Of a stretch of DNA of 63,349 nucleotides, positions 7,917-16,589 are shown one piece after another. The stretch comes from Streptosporangiaceae bacterium (GTDB taxonomy: Bacteria > Actinomycetota > Actinomycetes > Streptosporangiales > Streptosporangiaceae). A model generated the notes under the pieces. It did not search any database, was not told the origin of the DNA, and saw only the letters and a program-made list of their open reading frames with translations. A program made the translations under genes and the position numbers. The first letter of the stretch is position 1. Every line of letters begins with the position of its first letter. The DNA lies in the NCBI GenBank assembly GCA_019239975.1, contig JAFAZE010000120.1, positions 1 through 63,349 on the forward strand. Direction: 5' to 3'.

Positions 7917-8920
7917 AGGGCGGTTACCGCGACGGCGGTGAAGAGCAAGGTCAGGTAGGCGATGGAGAGGTGGAACAGCCGCATCGGGGCCGCCTTCGCG
8001 CCGGCGGCCGCGGCGCCCGCCGGCGCTGAAACGCGGGCGTGCAGGCGGCGGGCCTCGGCCAGGAACCACGCGCCGAGTATCGCGGCGAGCACGCCGTAGA
8101 TCCAGCCGGCGTACGCGGCCAGGGCGAGCGTCGCGGCCACCATCGCGCAGGAGTACCGGAAGATCTTGCGCGTGACCGTCGCCGCGGGCGCCACCACCGG
8201 GAGCATGGGCACGTTCGCCGCCGCGTAATCCTTGCGGAACTTCATCGCCAGGGCCCAGAAATGCGGCGGCGTCCACAGGAAGATGACCGCGAAAAGGACG
8301 ACCGCGGGCAGCGACACCGTGCGGGTCACCGCCGCCCAGCCGACGAGCACCGGGAAGCAGCCGGCCGCTCCGCCGATCACGATGTTCGACGGGCTGCGCC
8401 GCTTGAGCAGCAGCGTGTACACGAAGATGTAGAACAGGATCGCCGCGTCGGCCAGCGACGCCGCCAGCCAGTTGGCCATCAGGCCGAGCAGCAGCGTGGC
8501 CGCCGCGCCGAGCCCGATGCCCCAGGCCAGGGCCTCGCCCGGCTTGACGTTCCCCTTCTTGCTGACCAGCGGGCGCTGCGCGGTGCGCTTCATGATCGCG
8601 TCGATGTCGCGGTCGATGTAGCAGTTGATCGTGTTTGCGCTGCCGGCCGCGAGCGTGCCGCCGATCAGCGTGACCAGCACCAGCCGGAGAGGCGGCAGCC
8701 CGCGCTGCGCCAGCAGCATGGTCGGCACGGTCGTGACCAGCAGCAGCTCGATGATGCGGGGCTTCGTCAGCGCGACGAGCGAGCGTGCGACCGCGCCGGC
8801 GGGACGGCGGGACGGCGGCCGGCGGCCGCCGGGCACCGCGGGCGGCGGGCCAGGGCTTCCCGGGGCGACGGCCAGCGTCTCGGTTCCCGCGGGCAGCGCG
8901 GCACTCGGCACCGGCGTCAC
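7895..8920 (-). CDS. ctaB: Protoheme IX farnesyltransferase
   Basis: A 341-residue polytopic membrane prenyltransferase of the UbiA superfamily that converts heme B to heme O for the terminal oxidase. The first Asp-rich motif is [15 protein letters not shown], with the conserved QRPLVSKK downstream, and the second is near the middle loop ([19 protein letters not shown]). About eight hydrophobic helices follow. The N-terminal ~50 residues are Pro/Ala-rich and poorly conserved. It is the last gene of the oxidase operon and overlaps the preceding small membrane gene by four bases (ATGA). Its last codons lie within a tandem repeat, see 7821-7916. Confidence 0.95.
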   Translation of the reverse strand: MTPVPSAALPAGTETLAVAPGSPGPPPAVPGGRRPPSRRPAGAVARSLVALTKPRIIELLLVTTVPTMLLAQRGLPPLRLVLVTLIGGTLAAGSANTINCYIDRDIDAIMKRTAQRPLVSKKGNVKPGEALAWGIGLGAAATLLLGLMANWLAASLADAAILFYIFVYTLLLKRRSPSNIVIGGAAGCFPVLVGWAAVTRTVSLPAVVLFAVIFLWTPPHFWALAMKFRKDYAAANVPMLPVVAPAATVTRKIFRYSCAMVAATLALAAYAGWIYGVLAAILGAWFLAEARRLHARVSAPAGAAAAGAKAAPMRLFHLSIAYLTLLFTAVAVTALLPWGHW

Positions 8921-9333
8921 TCCGGGCCTTCGGGAGCGCTCGCGCCGGTGGCGCTCGTGCGGCCGGCGCCGCCGGCACCCGCCTGGCCGTCCGCCGGGGC
9001 GCCACCCGAGGGCGCCGCATCACCGGAGGCGGCCGGGGCACCGGGGGCGGCCGGGGCACCGCCCGCGGGCCTGTCCCCGGCGGCGGCCTGCCCGGCCACG
9101 CCCTCCGGTCTGACCGCTGGCGCGGGGACGGGACCCGGTTCGGAGGTCGCGAACGACGTCTGGCGCTCGGTGCCCATGTACCTGAGCCTGGGCACCAGGT
9201 GCGGCCGCCGGTAAATCACGTACAGAACGGTCGCGATGACGATGAACGCCGCCATGGGCAGGACGAACGTCTCGATGGAGCCCCCCAGGTAGTAGGCGGG
9301 GCCCCCCTCGTCGGCGAGCATCAATCCGGGCAC
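8917..9333 (-). CDS. Small membrane protein of the oxidase operon
   Basis: A 138-residue protein of unknown function. It starts with GTG at 9333, preceded by the ribosome binding site GGAGG. Residues ~23-42 form one transmembrane helix ([20 protein letters not shown]), followed by a basic stretch and a long low-complexity Ala/Gly/Pro tail to the C-terminus. It lies between ctaE and ctaB and is translationally coupled to ctaB, so a role as an accessory or assembly subunit of the oxidase is plausible from position alone. No catalytic or metal-binding motif is visible. Confidence 0.75.
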   Translation of the reverse strand: MPGLMLADEGGPAYYLGGSIETFVLPMAAFIVIATVLYVIYRRPHLVPRLRYMGTERQTSFATSEPGPVPAPAVRPEGVAGQAAAGDRPAGGAPAAPGAPAASGDAAPSGGAPADGQAGAGGAGRTSATGASAPEGPE

Positions 9334-9355
9334 GGAACCTCCAGCTCGTGCTGGC

Positions 9356-9381
9356 TGAAAATCAGCGTTCGCTGACGTTCA
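9356..9381. promoter_or_regulatory. Intra-operon hairpin between ctaE and the small membrane gene
   Basis: A 26-base symmetrical element: TGAA, two bases, TCAGCG, TT, CGCTGA, two bases, TTCA. The inner 6-bp arms are perfect. It sits in the 63-bp gap inside the oxidase operon, where it could attenuate or process the transcript and so alter ctaB output relative to the upstream subunits. Confidence 0.45.
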
Positions 9382-9396
9382 GCGCATCCGAGGAAA

Positions 9397-10065
9397 TCAA
9401 CGCACGTAGAACAGCAGCCAAAAGATGAACGTGATGATGGCGAGGTAGTTCCACACGGTGGTGAACGCACTCAGCGTCGCCTGGAACCGCTGGACGCCGA
9501 ACGTCTCGGTGTAGGTGGGAGGCTGCTCCACGAACGAGATCGCCGGTATCCCGCGGGCCCACATGATGAGGATCTCCAGCCAGATCATCGCGGCGAGCCA
9601 GATCACCAGGGCGACCGGCCAGAAACCGGTGAAGACGCTGGCGAAACCGGACTGGGCCGGCTGGAACGGCAGGTTGAGCAGTTCGGCGATCTGCAGGCCC
9701 ACCGCCGCCACGCCGAGCAGCAGGGCAACCACGGCCGCCTGCATCCACGGGCCCTTCCTGCCCGCCTTGAGCTGCTGCAGGCCCACCGTCTGCACGATCG
9801 CGCTGACCACGACCAGGGCCATGATCGTGACGCCCCACCAAGCATGTGGCGTGGGCGACCCCGCGGGCAGCCACTTGGCGTCCGAGTTCTGCGATTGCAG
9901 GTAGAAGTACGCGAACGCGAACGCGCCGAACAGGAACGACATGCCGCCGATCGCCAGCCGGGTGCCCGTCCACGAGGCGTTCAGCGCGGCCTCGTGGTAG
10001 AACGCGGCCTCCTCGGTCGCCCGGGTCGCGGCCTCGCCGCTGCCCGGTGCGGTGATGTCCGGCAT
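9397..10065 (-). CDS. ctaE: Cytochrome c oxidase subunit III
   Basis: A 222-residue membrane protein with five predicted helices, the short actinobacterial form of subunit III of heme-copper oxidases. Recognisable segments are LNASWTGTRLAIGGMSFLFG, FAYFYLQ, and the C-terminal helix ending FIFWLLFYVR. It stabilises subunit I of the aa3-type oxidase in the cytoplasmic membrane. The ATG at 10065 lies two bases after the ctaD stop codon; a longer frame reaching 10278 would sit inside ctaD and is rejected. Confidence 0.9.
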   Translation of the reverse strand: MPDITAPGSGEAATRATEEAAFYHEAALNASWTGTRLAIGGMSFLFGAFAFAYFYLQSQNSDAKWLPAGSPTPHAWWGVTIMALVVVSAIVQTVGLQQLKAGRKGPWMQAAVVALLLGVAAVGLQIAELLNLPFQPAQSGFASVFTGFWPVALVIWLAAMIWLEILIMWARGIPAISFVEQPPTYTETFGVQRFQATLSAFTTVWNYLAIITFIFWLLFYVR

Positions 10066-10067
10066 CG

Positions 10068-12050
10068 CTACGCCTCCGTTCCCGCGCTGGACCGGGATTC
10101 GGTCCCGGCGCCCACGAGCGCACCGGCGATCACTCCGGCCGGCGGGTTCAGGTCCGCCACGGGCAGCGCGCTGGGATCGCCGTATTCGTACGGGCCGGCC
10201 AGGACCACGGGAATGCGCTCGAAGTTGTGCGGCGGCGGCGGGGAGGGGACCTGCCATTCCAGCCCGCGCGCCTGCCACGGGTTGCCGGTCTCGCGCTCGC
10301 GCCAGACGACCGTCGACATGACGAAGTTGAACACGAAGATGAGCAGCGAGCCGCCGAGGCAGAACGCCGAGATGGACACCCAGTCGTTCAGCGTCTGCAG
10401 GCTGCGCGCGTACTCGAAGACGCGCCGCGGCTGGCCCAGCTCACCGACCGCGAACAGCGGCATGAACGTCGAGTTGAACGCGATGAACATCGTCCAGAAG
10501 TGGATCTTGCCGAGCGTCTGGTTCAGCCTGATGCCCATCATCTTCGGCAGCCAGTAGTAGACGGCGCCGAAGAACGCGAAGATGAGACCGCCCATGATCG
10601 TGTAGTGGAAGTGCGCCATCACGAAGAAGCTGCCGTGCGCCGTGACGTCGGCGGGCACGTCCGACAGGAAGACGCCCGAGATGCCGCCGAACAGGAAGTT
10701 GACGTACATGCCCATGGCGAACAGCATGGGCGTGGTCAGCCTGAGCTTCGCCTTCCAGAACGTCCCCATCGCCACGAGGTAGATGAACCCGGTCGGGATC
10801 GAGATCAGCTCGGTGGTGAGCATGAACAGCGGGCGCATGTCCGGGTTGATGCCGGAATCGAACAGGTGATGCTGCCAGACGAAGAAGGACAGGATCGCCA
10901 CGCCGAACATGCCGGCCGCGGCCACCTTGTAGCCGAACAGCGGTTTTCGGGTGAACACCGGGATGATCTCCGAGACGATGCCGAAGCCGGGCAGCGCCAG
11001 GATGTACACCTCCGGGTGGCCGAAGAACCAGAACAGGTCCTCGTAGAGGTAATTGCTGCCGCCGAGCTGGTTCACGTAGAACGCCGTCTGGGCCGTACGG
11101 TCCGTGATCAGCATGTAGAGCCCGCCGATGAGCACCGGCACGGCGAGCACGAACAGGAACGACGTGGTCAGCATCGCCCAGACGAACATCGGCAGCCGGC
11201 TCCAGCGCATGCCGGGCGCCCGGTAGCAGATGATCGTGCAGATCAGGTTGAACCCGGCGAGGATGACCGAGAACCCCATGATGGCGAACGCGACGGCATA
11301 ACCATCCATACCCTCGCCGGCCTGGATGGACAGCGGCGCGTAGCCGGTCCATCCGGTCGGGAACCCGCCGAACAGCACGCTGGACAGCAAGATGATGTAG
11401 GCGCACGGGGTCAGCCAGAACGACAGCGCCTCCAGCCGGGGGAAGGCCACCCGCTTCGCGCCGATCATCAGCGGCACGAGATAGTTGCCGAGCGGCCCGA
11501 CGATGACCGAAGTCATCATCATCATCATCATGGTGCCGTGCTCGCCGACCACCATGAGGTAGGCGTTGGCGCTGAGCACGTGGTACGTCGGCGACAGCAG
11601 CTCGGTCCTGATCGCCATCGCGAACAGGCCGCCGGTGAAGAAGTAGACGAGCATGCCGACCAGGTACTGGATGCCGACCACCTTGTGGTCCAGCGAGTAC
11701 CTGAAGTACCTCGCCAGGTCGCCGACCAGGCCCTCATCGCTTCGCGCCACGCGGCGGCCGGTCATCTGCATGAACAGCTCGTTGAAGACGCCGAGCCCGG
11801 CCAGCCAGCCGATCACCCCGAAGACGTAGCCGAGGATGATCGCGAAGTCGTTGGTGCCGGCCTTCGCGCCCTGCTGGTATCCGCTTGCGATGAAGTTGCC
11901 GAGCCAGTGGCCGAACACGTACCCGATGACCGCCCCGATGATCGCTGTGTGGAAGGCCGGCCGCAGCCACCAGGGCCGCTGCCTCGGCATGGGGCCAGGC
12001 TCGCGGCCGCCAGGTGTCTGCGCGCTCTCCGGCTGGGTCTCGATGGCCAT
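10068..12050 (-). CDS. ctaD: Cytochrome c oxidase subunit I
   Basis: A 660-residue catalytic subunit of an aa3-type heme-copper oxidase that reduces O2 to water and pumps protons. Heme and copper ligands are visible: His171 in GEHGT, CuB His345 with the cross-linked Tyr349 in GHPEVY, CuB His394-His395 in QHHLF, and His480/His482 in HFHY for the hemes. The N-terminal ~125 residues form an extra hydrophobic module (IIGAVIGYVFGHWLG, IILGYVFGVIGWLAGLGV) ahead of the standard twelve helices, longer than textbook subunit I. Six consecutive Met codons follow the first His ligand (11514-11531). The gene follows ctaC by 40 bp. Confidence 0.96.
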   Translation of the reverse strand: MAIETQPESAQTPGGREPGPMPRQRPWWLRPAFHTAIIGAVIGYVFGHWLGNFIASGYQQGAKAGTNDFAIILGYVFGVIGWLAGLGVFNELFMQMTGRRVARSDEGLVGDLARYFRYSLDHKVVGIQYLVGMLVYFFTGGLFAMAIRTELLSPTYHVLSANAYLMVVGEHGTMMMMMMTSVIVGPLGNYLVPLMIGAKRVAFPRLEALSFWLTPCAYIILLSSVLFGGFPTGWTGYAPLSIQAGEGMDGYAVAFAIMGFSVILAGFNLICTIICYRAPGMRWSRLPMFVWAMLTTSFLFVLAVPVLIGGLYMLITDRTAQTAFYVNQLGGSNYLYEDLFWFFGHPEVYILALPGFGIVSEIIPVFTRKPLFGYKVAAAGMFGVAILSFFVWQHHLFDSGINPDMRPLFMLTTELISIPTGFIYLVAMGTFWKAKLRLTTPMLFAMGMYVNFLFGGISGVFLSDVPADVTAHGSFFVMAHFHYTIMGGLIFAFFGAVYYWLPKMMGIRLNQTLGKIHFWTMFIAFNSTFMPLFAVGELGQPRRVFEYARSLQTLNDWVSISAFCLGGSLLIFVFNFVMSTVVWRERETGNPWQARGLEWQVPSPPPPHNFERIPVVLAGPYEYGDPSALPVADLNPPAGVIAGALVGAGTESRSSAGTEA

Positions 12051-12090
12051 ATGCGTTACCTCGCTACCTTCCGCGTTGCCTTCCGCCGGC

Positions 12091-13041
12091 TCATGGCTGC
12101 TCCGGGTCCGCCGGGTTGTAGTAGCCGCCGCCCGCGCCGGTGAGCCCCAGCTCGGCGGGCACCTTGCCGAGAGTGCTGATCTGGGTCGGGTCGTAGGTCA
12201 GGGAGTACGGCGGCAGCGCCGCCGTCATCGAGGCGAGCCGGGTCTCGGTCGTGCGCGCCCAGGCCTGGAACGCGGCCGGCGAGACGACCTTTCCGTAGTC
12301 GAACATCGCACCGTGCCAGAGACCGCACAGTTCGTCGCACCGGACCGTGAACGTCCCGGTGTGCCGCGGTGTCGTGTAGGCGACGTTGTTCACGCCCGGG
12401 TTCGCGTCGGCCTTCACGCCGAGGTCAATGGCCCAGAAGTCGTGGATGACGTCCAGCGAGGTGACGTTGAAGGCCACCGGCTGCCCGGCCGGCAGCTCGA
12501 GCTGGGTGGTCTCGAAGCCGCCGAACTGCGGATAGCGGTAGGTGAACGCCCACTGCTGCCCGATGACCTGCACCTGCAGGATGGTCGACGAGTTCGGCTT
12601 CCAGATCGGCTGAGGGCCCTCGCCGCCTCCCGCACCGGCCGGGGCGATGAGCTCGTAGGTGCCGAACACCGCGAGCCCGAGCACGATCGCCGCGGTGACC
12701 GTGATCCATGTCGCGGCGATCCTGGTGTTGCCGTGAATCGGCGCGGCGTCGGTTTCGTCGCCCGGCTTCTGCCGCCAGAACGCGAGCGCCCAGCCGAAGT
12801 AGAGCAGCACGCCGATGACGACGGGCGTGGCGACGGTGCCCAGAATCCTGTTGTCGAACTGCTGGCTGGCCGCTGAGTCCGACATCCCGCCCGGCGGCAG
12901 GTGGGGGCCCCAGACGAAGTACACGACCAGGCAGCCGGCGATGCTCAGCACCAGCCAGATGACGGTCAGCCACAGTCCGTCGTTCCGCTCGCGCCCGGTG
13001 CCGCCACCCGGGGCGGCTGGCGCTGGCGCGTCAGCGGCCAT
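12091..13041 (-). CDS. ctaC: Cytochrome c oxidase subunit II
   Basis: A 316-residue CuA-bearing subunit. There are three hydrophobic helices (about 23-44, 68-88 and 112-133) and then an extracytoplasmic cupredoxin domain. The CuA ligand set is complete: His200 in DVIHDFW, Cys235, Glu237, Cys239, His243 and Met246 in CDELCGLWHGAM. It accepts electrons from cytochrome c and passes them to heme a of subunit I. The ATG at 13041 overlaps the TGA of the upstream CuA-like gene by one base, so the two are coupled. Unlike many subunit II proteins it lacks a lipobox and has an extra N-terminal helix. Confidence 0.95.
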   Translation of the reverse strand: MAADAPAPAAPGGGTGRERNDGLWLTVIWLVLSIAGCLVVYFVWGPHLPPGGMSDSAASQQFDNRILGTVATPVVIGVLLYFGWALAFWRQKPGDETDAAPIHGNTRIAATWITVTAAIVLGLAVFGTYELIAPAGAGGGEGPQPIWKPNSSTILQVQVIGQQWAFTYRYPQFGGFETTQLELPAGQPVAFNVTSLDVIHDFWAIDLGVKADANPGVNNVAYTTPRHTGTFTVRCDELCGLWHGAMFDYGKVVSPAAFQAWARTTETRLASMTAALPPYSLTYDPTQISTLGKVPAELGLTGAGGGYYNPADPEQP

Positions 13042-13730
13042 CAGGCACCCACCTCCATCTGGCCACTCATGTAACCCAGCGTCGCCATAGGACCACCGTT
13101 CCCGTCGAGGTATGCCAGCCCGCAAGGTATGAAGCACTGCCAGCGGTACGTCCCGCCCTGAGCGGGGGTCACGAAGCTGAACGTCACCACCTGGCGCGGG
13201 CCGCTCGAGGGCGAGCACGGCGAGGTGCTGCACAGGTTCTTGTTCTGCTTCAGCGTCGTCGGCGAGGCGATCGGCACGTTGATGCCCAGCTCGGGGATCG
13301 CGAACGTGTGCTGTATGTTGCATCCCGACCACGAGTTCAGCTGCGAGACCGGCTTGCCGTTCACGTACTCCACGCCGCCGATCGTCCCCGTGACCCTGCC
13401 CCACACCGGGTTGCGCAGCGGCGTGCAGCCATCGTAGCCGTCGATCGTGACGTTCACCCTGGTGGCCGGCGGCACCTTGAAGTACGTGGTGTGCACCCAC
13501 TGATGGGTCGCCGGGTCCATGACGAAGTACGTCACCCATTGCGGCTTGTCGGTCACGGTGGTCTGCGCGGCGGTCTGCAACGTGACGTTCACCTGGCCGC
13601 CGCTCGCGTATGGCGTGTAGTCCTCGACCTGCGGCTGAGGGGTGATCCACTCGATGACGGCGAAGACCGCGCCCCCGACGACGAGGACGAACGCGATCAG
13701 CAAGGTCGTCACCCGAGCCCGCAATGACAC
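13041..13730 (-). CDS. Membrane-anchored CuA-like cupredoxin protein
   Basis: A 229-residue protein with one N-terminal helix (residues 7-27) and an exported beta-rich domain. The layout parallels oxidase subunit II: NIQHTFAIPELGI (His141) matches the first CuA loop of ctaC, and CFIPCGLAY (Cys199, Cys203) with GGPM (Met215) matches the Cys-x3-Cys...Met loop. The second CuA histidine is absent and the loop is five residues longer. Two extra Cys pairs (C102/C137 and C167/C172) could form disulfides. It is the first gene of the oxidase operon. I infer a divergent copper electron-transfer or copper-delivery subunit; a structural role is also possible. Confidence 0.78.
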   Translation of the reverse strand: MSLRARVTTLLIAFVLVVGGAVFAVIEWITPQPQVEDYTPYASGGQVNVTLQTAAQTTVTDKPQWVTYFVMDPATHQWVHTTYFKVPPATRVNVTIDGYDGCTPLRNPVWGRVTGTIGGVEYVNGKPVSQLNSWSGCNIQHTFAIPELGINVPIASPTTLKQNKNLCSTSPCSPSSGPRQVVTFSFVTPAQGGTYRWQCFIPCGLAYLDGNGGPMATLGYMSGQMEVGA

Positions 13731-13938
13731 CGGTTACCACCTCGTTTCTGCGACCGCGATGCACACGGTTGCACCCGACTGTGCCGAGCCCCGGCAGCGG
13801 TGGCCGCCCGGCCGCGCCTCGCCGGCCCTCCGGACCGGCGAAGCCGACGGCACGCGTACGGAGCCGCAGGCAGGTAGCCCACTTACGCCCCCGATCGTGA
13901 CGGCGAGATGAACACCGACGCAACTGCGCAGCGCCTCA

Positions 13939-13954
13939 ATGACAAAATTGTCAT
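13939..13954. promoter_or_regulatory. Palindrome upstream of the oxidase operon
   Basis: ATGACAA-AA-TTGTCAT, 7-bp perfect arms, lies about 210 bp upstream of the first oxidase gene and is AT-rich against a GC-rich background. It is a candidate operator. The gap 13731-14383 has no supported gene. Confidence 0.5.
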
Positions 13955-14030
13955 GCGCGGAACCGCAGGGCCGCCTCCGCGCGAGCCAAGCGCCGCCCGG
14001 GAAACGCCAGGACACGCCCAGATGGTATCT

Positions 14031-14077
14031 CAGTGTAATAGTTACTTTACGGTATGATTAATCACCCAGTGTAACTG
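14031..14077. promoter_or_regulatory. AT-rich divergent promoter region
   Basis: This island between the leftward oxidase operon and the rightward two-component operon holds two copies of CAGTGTAA (14031 and 14067), inverted AGTTAC/GTAACT, and a near-consensus -10 box TATGAT at 14053-14058 on the + strand. No convincing -35 box is visible. It probably contains a promoter for one or both operons. Confidence 0.4.
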
Positions 14078-14383
14078 CGGCGATGAGCGCGGCTCGGCCG
14101 TGAAAGTGATCACGGCACGTTACAAGAACGCGCCCAGCGGACCGACGTTCCGTGACCGAATGTAACGGTACGCGTCGGTAACCGGCCATCCGGCAAAGGG
14201 TTGCAATCGTTTGTGCGTCAGACGGGTAACGGATGGCCGCTGCCCTTCACTCAAATCTTGACCCGCCATAAACGTCGCATAGATCATCGAGAAGGCGGGC
14301 ATAACACCCTTCCATGCGGCAAGCGGGCAGCCCCGCGAACCGGCGCCGGAGCGGGCAGGAGCTGGTGCCGCCGCGGGAGGCTG

Positions 14384-15319
14384 ATGCCGCGGCCGGCTGG
14401 CACGAGAAGGATCTGCGATGGCGGAGACGCGGTGATCCTGGATGGCGGAGACGCGGTGATCCTAGGAGAAGCGGCGACCTCGCACGGGGCCACGGCCACG
14501 GTAACCACGAGCGGCCATGGCGCCGGAGCGGCCTGCGCCGTCACCGTGGGAAGCGGCGCGGGCGCGGGCACCGCGCCCGGCGTTCTGCGCCACGCGCCGC
14601 ACCGCGCACAGGATCCCTACGGTCTCGGCCGGATCCTGATCGTCGACGATGAGCCCAAGATCCGCTCGTTCATCGGCAGGGCGCTGACCGCCGCCGGTTA
14701 TGAGACCGATTTCGCCGGCAACGGAGCGGAGGGGCTGCGGCAGGCTCTGGACGGTCACTACGACCTGGTGATCCTGGATCTGGTGATGCCGGACCTGGAC
14801 GGCCGTGAGGTGCTGGACCGCCTGCTTGGTTTTCGCCCCGAGCAGGCGGTGATCGTGCTGTCCTGCGTGGCGGACGTGGCCGCCAAGGTGGACTGCCTGG
14901 AGCGCGGCGCGCAGGACTACCTGACCAAGCCGTTCTCGCTGGCCGAGCTGCTGGCCCGGGTGCGGGTACGGCTGCGCGACGAGGCCCACCAGCACGGCGG
15001 CACGCACCAGCACGGCGGCACGCACCACGCCGAGGTGATCAGGGCGGGCGAGGTCACTCTCGATGTCGGGCGGCTGGTCGCCGACATCGGCAACGGGCCG
15101 GTCCCGCTGACCCGGCTGGAATTCCTGCTGCTGAAGGAGCTCGCGGAGCACGTCGGCCAGTCCGTGCCCAAGGGCAAGCTGCTCGCCACCGTGTGGGGGT
15201 ACGACTTCGATCCCGGGTCGAACGTGGTGGACGTGTGCGTCCGGCGGCTGCGCTCCAAGCTCGGCTTCGACCTGATCAAGACGGTACGCGGTGAAGGCTA
15301 CCAGCTCGTTGGCCGGTAA
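14384..15319 (+). CDS. OmpR-family response regulator with long N-terminal extension
   Basis: A 311-residue regulator. Residues 1-82 are a low-complexity Ala/Gly/Thr-rich extension that includes the repeat DGGDAVIL twice (from a 24-bp DNA duplication at 14417-14464). The receiver follows with VDDEPKIRS, phosphoacceptor Asp132 in LVILDLVMPDLDG and the KPF lysine; then a linker with HQHGGTHQHGGTHH, and a winged helix with LTRLEFLLLKELAEH and TVRGEGYQLVGR. The ATG at 14384 has GGGAGG just upstream, though a shorter protein starting nearer GLGRILIVDDE is possible. It overlaps the kinase gene and begins a four-gene operon divergent from the oxidase genes. Confidence 0.85.
   Translation: MPRPAGTRRICDGGDAVILDGGDAVILGEAATSHGATATVTTSGHGAGAACAVTVGSGAGAGTAPGVLRHAPHRAQDPYGLGRILIVDDEPKIRSFIGRALTAAGYETDFAGNGAEGLRQALDGHYDLVILDLVMPDLDGREVLDRLLGFRPEQAVIVLSCVADVAAKVDCLERGAQDYLTKPFSLAELLARVRVRLRDEAHQHGGTHQHGGTHHAEVIRAGEVTLDVGRLVADIGNGPVPLTRLEFLLLKELAEHVGQSVPKGKLLATVWGYDFDPGSNVVDVCVRRLRSKLGFDLIKTVRGEGYQLVGR
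14417..14464. repeat. 24-bp tandem duplication in the regulator 5' region
   Basis: Two adjacent 24-bp units (14417-14440, 14441-14464), starting GATGGCGGAGACGCGG, differ only at the last base. The repeat is in frame and duplicates eight residues of the poorly conserved N-terminal extension. Confidence 0.85.
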
Positions 15320-16589
15320 CCGGCGTGCCGGATCCCGCCCCGCCGCGGGGCTCAAGAGCGCCGCCGCGGAGGTCAGGGGCGCCGCGGCGGAGCTGTCCCG
15401 GTACGGGCGGAGCACCTCGGTGCGCGTGGTCGGGCTCAGGTGGCCGTACCGCCCCGGGCTGCTCGACGCCGCGTGGGCGGCCTTCTCCGCGCTGAACCTG
15501 ATCGCCATCCTCTGGTTCGCCGGCTGGGAGACGGTTCCGTTCCACTTCATCTGGATCAGCTTCACGCTGCTGTACGGGTTCCGCACCTGGGCGACCGGGC
15601 CGACCATGGCGGTACTCGGCGTGGTCATGGCCGGCACGGCGGCCGGAATCGGCCTCGACGTCGTGCGCGGCTCGGAGCCCGCCGCGGAGCTCACCGAGGT
15701 CCCGCTGATGGCGGCCATGTTCGCCGCCATGGTCTGGCATGCGCAGCGCAAGCAGGCGGCCGAGCACGAGGCCCGCCTGGTCGGTGAGGAGAATGCCCGG
15801 CTGCTCGCGACCCAGCGCCAGTTCCTGCAGGACGCCGCGCACCAGCTGCGCACCCCGATCACGATCGCACTCGGTCACGCGGAGCTGCTCGCGAGCGATC
15901 TGACCGGGCAGCAGGAAGGGAACGACATCCAGGTCGTGCTCGGCGAGCTCAACCGGCTGCGGCGTATCGCCGAGCGGCTGCTCGTGATCGCGGCGTCCGA
16001 GGATCCCGAGTTCCTGCGGCCGGAGCCGGTCGCCCTCGACCGGCTGACGATGGAGATCATCCGGCGCTGGCGGCCCACGGCCGAACGCAACTGGCAGCTC
16101 GGCCGGCTCGACCCGGTGACCGTGTACGCGGACCGGGAACGGCTCGGCCTGGCGATCGACGCGCTGCTGGAGAACGCGGTGCGGCATACCGGCACCGACG
16201 ATGTCATAAGGTTGTCTGTCATCAGGGGGTGGCCAGGCAGACCGGTTCGCATGATCGTCGCCGACAGCGGCAGCGGTGTTCCGGCAAGCCAGCTGCACCT
16301 CATCTTCGACCGGTTCCGCACCGGCGACAACAGCAAGTCCAGAGGTACCGGCCTCGGGCTGGCGCTGGTCCGGGCGGTCGCCCGGGCACACGGCGGCGAC
16401 GTCGTGGTGCACAGCACGCCAGGTGAGGGCAGTGAGTTCGAGCTGCTCTTTCCCGAGCCGGCCAGCCACCCTCCGGAGCTCATGAACGGGATGACGCTGC
16501 CCGTCGCCGGGGCGGCGCCCGCGGGGGCCGCCCCGGCCGCGGAGCCGGGCAGGCTGCTGGACGGACAGCAAGGGAGTGGCAGGCGTTGA
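15291..16589 (+). CDS. Sensor histidine kinase
   Basis: A 432-residue membrane kinase, partner of the preceding regulator. Two or three hydrophobic helices (WAAFSALNLIAILWFAGW, TLLYGFRTW, MAVLGVVMAGTAAGI) precede a coiled linker, His184 in DAAHQLRTP, an N-box IDALLENAVRHTG, and ATP motifs DSGSGVP and GTGLGLALVRAVARAHGG. There is no large extracytoplasmic loop, so it probably senses a membrane or intracellular state. The GTG start at 15291 overlaps the regulator by 29 bp; the true start could be slightly downstream. The Pro/Ala-rich C-terminal tail overlaps the TlpA gene start (TTGA). Confidence 0.9.
   Translation: MKATSSLAGNRRAGSRPAAGLKSAAAEVRGAAAELSRYGRSTSVRVVGLRWPYRPGLLDAAWAAFSALNLIAILWFAGWETVPFHFIWISFTLLYGFRTWATGPTMAVLGVVMAGTAAGIGLDVVRGSEPAAELTEVPLMAAMFAAMVWHAQRKQAAEHEARLVGEENARLLATQRQFLQDAAHQLRTPITIALGHAELLASDLTGQQEGNDIQVVLGELNRLRRIAERLLVIAASEDPEFLRPEPVALDRLTMEIIRRWRPTAERNWQLGRLDPVTVYADRERLGLAIDALLENAVRHTGTDDVIRLSVIRGWPGRPVRMIVADSGSGVPASQLHLIFDRFRTGDNSKSRGTGLGLALVRAVARAHGGDVVVHSTPGEGSEFELLFPEPASHPPELMNGMTLPVAGAAPAGAAPAAEPGRLLDGQQGSGRR

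Noticed and set aside
7507..7941. Open frames through the repeat region before ctaB
   Set aside because: They translate tandem repeats and the ctaB antisense; composition is not gene-like.
13734..14015. 93-codon frame upstream of the oxidase operon
   Set aside because: Crosses the palindrome and promoter-like region, has no ribosome binding site and no recognisable domain.
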